A stretch of 64,000 bases of DNA from assembly GCA_947561395.2 (NCBI GenBank), contig OX387182.1, positions 2,738,001-2,802,000 of the forward strand. The letters run 5' to 3'. A model generated the notes under the pieces. It made no database searches, was not told where the DNA came from, and saw only the letters and a list, made by a program, of their open reading frames with translations. This stretch comes from Buxus sempervirens. Lineage: Eukaryota; Streptophyta; Magnoliopsida; Buxales; Buxaceae. The translations under genes were made by a program, and so were the position numbers. Shown here in pieces: positions 59,593-64,000 of this stretch. Numbering within the stretch: the first letter of the stretch is position 1; the number at the start of each line of letters is the position of its first letter.

Positions 59593-60151
59593 TCTATATT
59601 ATATTTAACGGGAGAAGACCCCTTGGGATTCGTGCCTAAAACAATTCAAAACTTTTCCAAAATGCCCATTCCCTGCATAGTTTGGATTTCAATCTATACT
59701 ATATTTAACGGGAGAAGACCCCTTGGGATTCGTGCCTAAAACAATTCAAAACTTTCCCAAAATGCCCATTCCCTGCATAGTTTGGATTTCAATAATATGG
59801 GACTATAACCGTCTCAACTCATCATTTTCATTAAAAAACCAATCAGTTTGTAACTGTCCCCCATTTCTCCTCTCTCCATTCCCTCTTTCCACGTGCACCC
59901 CTGCTAGTTGGTGATAACAAGGCAAAATAAAAGTAAGCGGCTAAAGTTGGAAAGTGGATTAGGATGGTAATTTTATTCGGGTGGTTTTGTCTGTAGATAA
60001 TTTATATTTCTATTGGTGATAATCATGCAATATAAAAGTAAGCATTTTTAGGTGTTGTGAATGGTATTTATGGTGAGAAAAAAAGAGGATCAGAATTTGT
60101 AGAGAATATTTTCTAGAGTTGATTTTATTAATAGTATAAATATATAACTAG
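59593..60151 (+). mobile_element. Helitron-like element with doubled 5' end
   Basis: TCTATATTATATTTAACGGG at 59,593 and TCTATACTATATTTAACGGG at 59,693 are Helitron-type 5' termini, each preceded by A. They head two tandem 100-bp units that are nearly identical. A CTAG followed by T closes at 60,148-60,151. No clear GC hairpin precedes it, and the minus strand near 60,140 also reads like a 5' terminus (TTTATACTATTAATAAAA), so the right boundary is uncertain. Confidence 0.45.
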
Positions 60152-60373
60152 TGCATTCTAACTTTAAAGTCAAATGAACCCAACTGAACCAATTATTACA
60201 TCTATACACGTTTAAGTTAAACCAACAACTAAGGATGGTTCGGTTGTCGATTAAAATCAATGAACCAAACCCATTATGGCTGGTTTTAGTTTTGCATTAA
60301 TCGGTTTCGGTTCGGTTTCGATATTTCTCAAAACCGAACCGGAACGCAGACTCGCGCGGTCTGTAATAGTGAG

Positions 60374-60410
60374 CACGTGATGCTCCACGTGCAACCCGCG
60401 TCTATATAAA
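60374..60410 (+). promoter_or_regulatory. paired G-boxes and TATA box
   Basis: CACGTG occurs twice (60,374-60,379 and 60,386-60,391), 12 bp apart, within an imperfect palindrome GCACGTGATGCTCCACGTGC. A TATATAAA box follows at 60,403-60,410, about 100 bp upstream of the start codon. G-boxes bind bZIP and bHLH factors in plants. Confidence 0.65.
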
Positions 60411-60508
60411 CAAGGTGCCGCTCCCCTCTTTCTTTCAGTAGCGTCTTGGTAAATCGAAAGGGTAAGAGCGGAAGTAGGGGAAGAAAGGGATAAAGAGCTC
60501 GGTGCAAA

Positions 60509-61830
60509 ATGTTCTACAGAGGGTAAGAGGGTTTACGTTCGTTTATTTCTCTTTACATTTCCATATCATGCCTCTCTCTTTGGTACCCTAATCTTGATTT
60601 TTCCGTTTATACCATTTGGATTTTTTCGATCTTTTCGTTCTCTGATAAGGCGATTTCGCTTATTTGTTTTATTTTATGTTCAGAATCCTGCTTAGTATTT
60701 GCGATATACTAATTAAATCATAAACATTGATATGGTATTCAGATTCTTAGAACTGGGGTTCTTTCCTTTTATCTTTCTTTCGTTTTTTCTGGCGCATTGT
60801 TTTATTTTGTTTCTATTTGTTTATTCTAAGATGAAAGATCAATTACCGCATAATCAGAATTGTACGTTAGGAGCTAGATTGAGATACTCTGCTTGTGTCT
60901 TTTTCTTGGATTGGTTTATTATTAATTGTTTGAAGATTTTAAAGAAAGAGAGAAAAATTAGGGAAATGTTAAATGTATTATTGTTTATGGGCGGGTAGCC
61001 TGCGAGTAGAGTATTGACGGGTGGGTTGTCCTGTGTTGATTTTATGGGTTTTTGGGTACTTAAGGAGATACATGGATGGTGGTGATGGGCGTGAATTTGG
61101 TCCAAAACGGCAGCGGGTAATTGACCAGAGTCCATCCTTCTATGGGGCATCAACAACAGGGTCGAGTTTCATGTATGATTCATCTCCTTATGGGTATATT
61201 GGCCAACCTCCTCCATTCCCCGTCGTCCGGCTGCGTGGTCTTCCATTTGATTGCTCAGAACCTGATGTGGTCGAGTTCTTCCACGGGCTAGACATTGTTG
61301 ATATATTGTTTGTCCACAAGAATGGCCGGTTCAGTGGGGAAGCTTTCTGCGTTCTTGGTTATCCTCTTCAAGTTGATTTTGCACTTCAGAGGAACAGGCA
61401 GAACATGGGTAGGCGATACATAGAGGTTTTTAGAAGTAAGAGGCAGGAGTATTACAAGGCCATAGCCGGCGAAGTTTCCGATGCTCGTGGTGGGTCCCCA
61501 CGCCAAAGCATTCCAAGGGCACGATCATATGATGATGGCAAAGACACTGTTGAGCATACAGGGGTGTTGCGACTGAGGGGATTGCCCTTTTCAGCTGGGA
61601 AGGATGATATCATGGATTTTTTCAAAGATTTTGTGCTCTCTGAGGACTCTATCCATATCACAGTTAATATGGAGGGGCGACCTACTGGAGAAGCATTTGT
61701 AGAGTTCATGAGTGCAGAGGATTCAAAGGCAGCAATGGCAAAGGATAGGATGACACTTGGGAGCCGTTATATTGAGCTATTTCCTTCCTCACTTGAGGAG
61801 TTGGATGAAGCAGTTTCTAGAGGACGATGA
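60509..61830 (+). CDS. hnRNP H/F-like protein, two qRRMs
   Basis: Exons 60,509-60,522 and 61,065-61,830 join in frame (donor AGAGG|GTAAGA, acceptor ACTTAAG|GAG) to 259 residues starting MFYRGRYMDGGDGREFG. Without the tiny first exon the start would be the ATG at 61,072 (MDGGDG). Two quasi-RRMs are present: residues about 57-128 (VVRLRGLPFDCSEPDVVEFF to RRYIEVFRS) and about 171-245 (GVLRLRGLPFSAGKDDIMDF to SRYIELFPS). Both have the LRGLPF and GEAF signatures of the hnRNP H/F class instead of canonical aromatic RNP motifs. Family members bind G-rich RNA and influence splicing and polyadenylation in the nucleus; plant homologues of about 250-260 residues have the same layout. The N-terminal KRQR may help nuclear import. 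Confidence 0.92.
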
Positions 61831-63529
61831 AGTTTTTATGTGGGAGTTGTGTAATTCTTATCATCTACAACTTTTTCATGTCAATTGGAGTTGTGCTTGA
61901 ATAGTTTTACTTTTTTATTCCATGTTGTTAAGTAATAACTCTTCATTTTGCTGTTTTCTTGGGGGCTCTTCATAGTACCTACAAAAAAGAATTTTATGAT
62001 AGTAATAATAAGTTACTCTATATGATTACTCAACTGTGGTAGCTAGATAGATAGATTGTCATGTATGATTTATGTTTTATGTTCTCATTGCTTTCTAGCA
62101 TTTCTTCTTTTTGCAAGTTGTGCCCCTTCGTACCGTCTTTTATATGAACAAATAGTTCTCATCTTTTTTTTATAAACTGAATGATATACATTCACCTCTT
62201 CTGAGGTGATGTTTTGATTCCTTCGCCTACTTGTGTATTTTTGGTCACTTATGAATAATTTAATAATTGATTTTGCCCCACTTAAATTGTCATGGAGAGG
62301 GAATTACCAAACTACAAATGGGCGTTGTTTATCTTGGGCTTCCTAATAAAAAGATTAGATTGGATAATGAGTTGGAGGAATGTTACATAAGTTATTGCCG
62401 CGCATTAGTTCCCGATTAGTCAAGCCATTGTTATGCAGCACAATATTTATGATACACCGAATGTTGGGTTACACTTGTAATTTCCAGGTGATAGCTGAAA
62501 ATGAATTTTAGTAATGCAACTGGAAGCATGGCCGGTAAGCAGGAAAGGGAAACATTGAAATATTAGAGTTGAGGGTTTTTAGTGGGATGTTGTTTTAAAA
62601 TAGTGTGCAATGACTTTTGCTCGATGACTATAATAGGAAATGTGTTAGTTGCTGGAGACGCGGATGAAGGAAAGTTTTCATGGATATAGGAAGTTATGTT
62701 TGGGATTGAATAATAATGATAATTATAAATATAATAACAATATCATTATCATTATCATAATTATATATATATTTGTTTTTGTTTTTACAGTCCTGCCAAG
62801 ATTCAAGCATGTTAGGTCTCCGATGATGCAATGCAATAGCTAGTTAATAGTTATGTGTATCTAAGGCTCTTTGAATGAATGGTTGATAATGGCAAATACC
62901 TGAAATTAGTACTGGGGTTTCATTTGTGACAAGTTATGTAGTTTCTGGGAGACCATCAGATAGTTAATCAAGCAATGAAAGAAACTTAACTTATTGATGT
63001 TGAGATCCTCTGGATGGAGAAATTACTCAATATCAGGTTGTATATGCATACTTTTCTAGGAACTTACCTCACTCATCTGCAATGTTGCTTGGATATGGTT
63101 TATGCTAACACTTGATGCATATCCTAGGTCGATTTCAGTTGATTGCACATCTACTAGTTGCATTCATTGAAGATAACTTTTCCTATACAGAGACATGGCA
63201 TATGCTAAAGCTTTCATGCCTGTAAGGTATCGATAGATATATTTTCAGCAGTTATAAGCTGAAGCCACTCTTTATTTATTTATTCTCCCTCATTTTTTGC
63301 TTGTTGGTTTGAAGTCTTTGCTGTTTTTGTAAAGTTTTGCTAGTGTAAGTATGTTTTTTAACGAGACAAATAAAGTTCTAGGAACCTTAAGTTTATGTTA
63401 TTGTTTACCTACATTATTACATTTTACCTCACAAGTCACATTAATTTGTTGGCTGATTGTCTACCAGTGAATCGATGGCTCACAATTGATGCAGAGTTAT
63501 GCATGTGTTTTAGTTGACCAAATTATGTA
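61831..63529. other. 3' flank of the hnRNP gene and intergenic
   Basis: 3'UTR then AT-rich sequence with an AAT/ATT-rich run at 62,706-62,770. No gene or element recognised. Confidence 0.5.
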
Positions 63530-63559
63530 GTGAGGAAAGCAAACCTAGGTTTGTGGAGA

Positions 63560-64000
63560 ATCAACAAGCTTCAAAACAATTCAAGACTGAGATTCCCAAA
63601 AAATCTGTCATCTTGGATTATTATCCACAAAGTGGATATTGTTGATGATATTGGTTTTATAGTTAAAGCACTATGTGTTAAGTGGGGAAGTACTTTTAGA
63701 GCATCATGTGGCCAATGTATTCCACTCAAGATAAAGAGGAAAATGTCGATGCAAATGTTAGGCCTGTTGCGATGAATGGAGCTGAATTGTGGGCAGCAAA
63801 GTAATATCTCCGTAGGACAGTGTAGATGAGATTTTGATGTTGAGATGGCTGTGTGGAAAGCCTGGAAAAGATGAAGTAGAAAAATATTTAGGAGCGTCTT
63901 GCAGTGGCCCCAATGGGTGATGGAATGCAAAGGAGTAGGTTAGTGGTTCAAATGTATATAATGGAGAACTAGAGAATTATCTTTGTGCAGATGTAAAGGG
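63560..64000 (+). mobile_element. RTE-type LINE remnant at window edge
   Basis: Broken plus-strand reading of an RTE polyprotein C-terminal region: VDIVDDIGFIVKALCVKWGS, CIPLKIKRK, MNGAELWAAK and VAPMGDGMQRSRL in this order, in more than one frame. The corresponding parts of the copy at 51 kb have the same order. It probably continues past the window. Confidence 0.7.

Overview
This is a stretch of plant nuclear genome, almost certainly a flowering plant. The evidence is three spliced or UTR-intron-containing genes of clearly plant or eukaryotic type (an ankyrin plus arginine-rich CCCH tandem zinc-finger protein, an ARMC8/Gid5-like armadillo protein and an hnRNP H/F-like RNA-binding protein), an AT-rich background, and a dense load of plant transposon families: a Ty3 chromovirus primed by initiator tRNA-Met, L1 and RTE LINEs, SINEs, Harbinger-, hAT- and Mutator-type elements and Helitrons. 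Long introns filled with transposons recall Vitis, Nelumbo or magnoliid genomes, but the species cannot be named from the sequence alone.

Layout. 1-28,900 is a transposon nest with no intact host gene. It holds at least three copies of one AT-rich repeat family (about 0.9-4.5 kb, 5.7-6.2 kb, and 13.0-16.2 kb continuing at 24.46-24.74 kb). The third copy is split by an 8.3-kb insertion whose outer shell looks like a ~2.6-kb solo LTR. That shell contains a decayed chromovirus (17,241-22,939), whose integrase gene contains a 380-bp hAT-type MITE. Pseudogene scraps of a nucleobase-ascorbate transporter (6.4-7.1 kb) and a PPR protein (12.7-12.9 kb) lie between copies, together with an L1 LINE on the minus strand (9.9-12.2 kb).

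28,900-32,000 holds duplicated pieces of the 3' flank of the zinc-finger gene around a 1.3-kb CG-rich array of CGCCGG-type motifs. 32,341-35,640 is the zinc-finger gene on the minus strand, with a 5'UTR intron and two upstream ORFs. 36,000-43,700 is intergenic, with a Harbinger-type MITE containing a two-level tandem array (37,739-38,982), a young Mutator-like element with ~230-bp inverted repeats (39,445-41,081) and a SINE with an 18-bp target duplication.

43,740-58,379 is the armadillo-repeat gene on the plus strand, with a probable 5'UTR exon, eight coding exons encoding 660 residues, and two RTE LINE ends in inverted orientation inside intron 2. 60,374-61,830 is the hnRNP H/F-like gene with G-boxes and a TATA box. 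The right edge carries another RTE LINE remnant.

The three genes do not form an operon-like unit. By family, their products act in stress-linked RNA or transcriptional control (CCCH), GID/CTLH-type ubiquitin ligase scaffolding (ARMC8) and pre-mRNA processing (hnRNP H/F). I found no CRISPR, rRNA or tRNA gene and nothing that clearly amounts to a new biological system. The strongest unusual signals are exact transposon boundaries, including two unrelated MITEs in the same TTA site of two repeat copies, and a spliced uORF ending 7 nt before the zinc-finger start codon.
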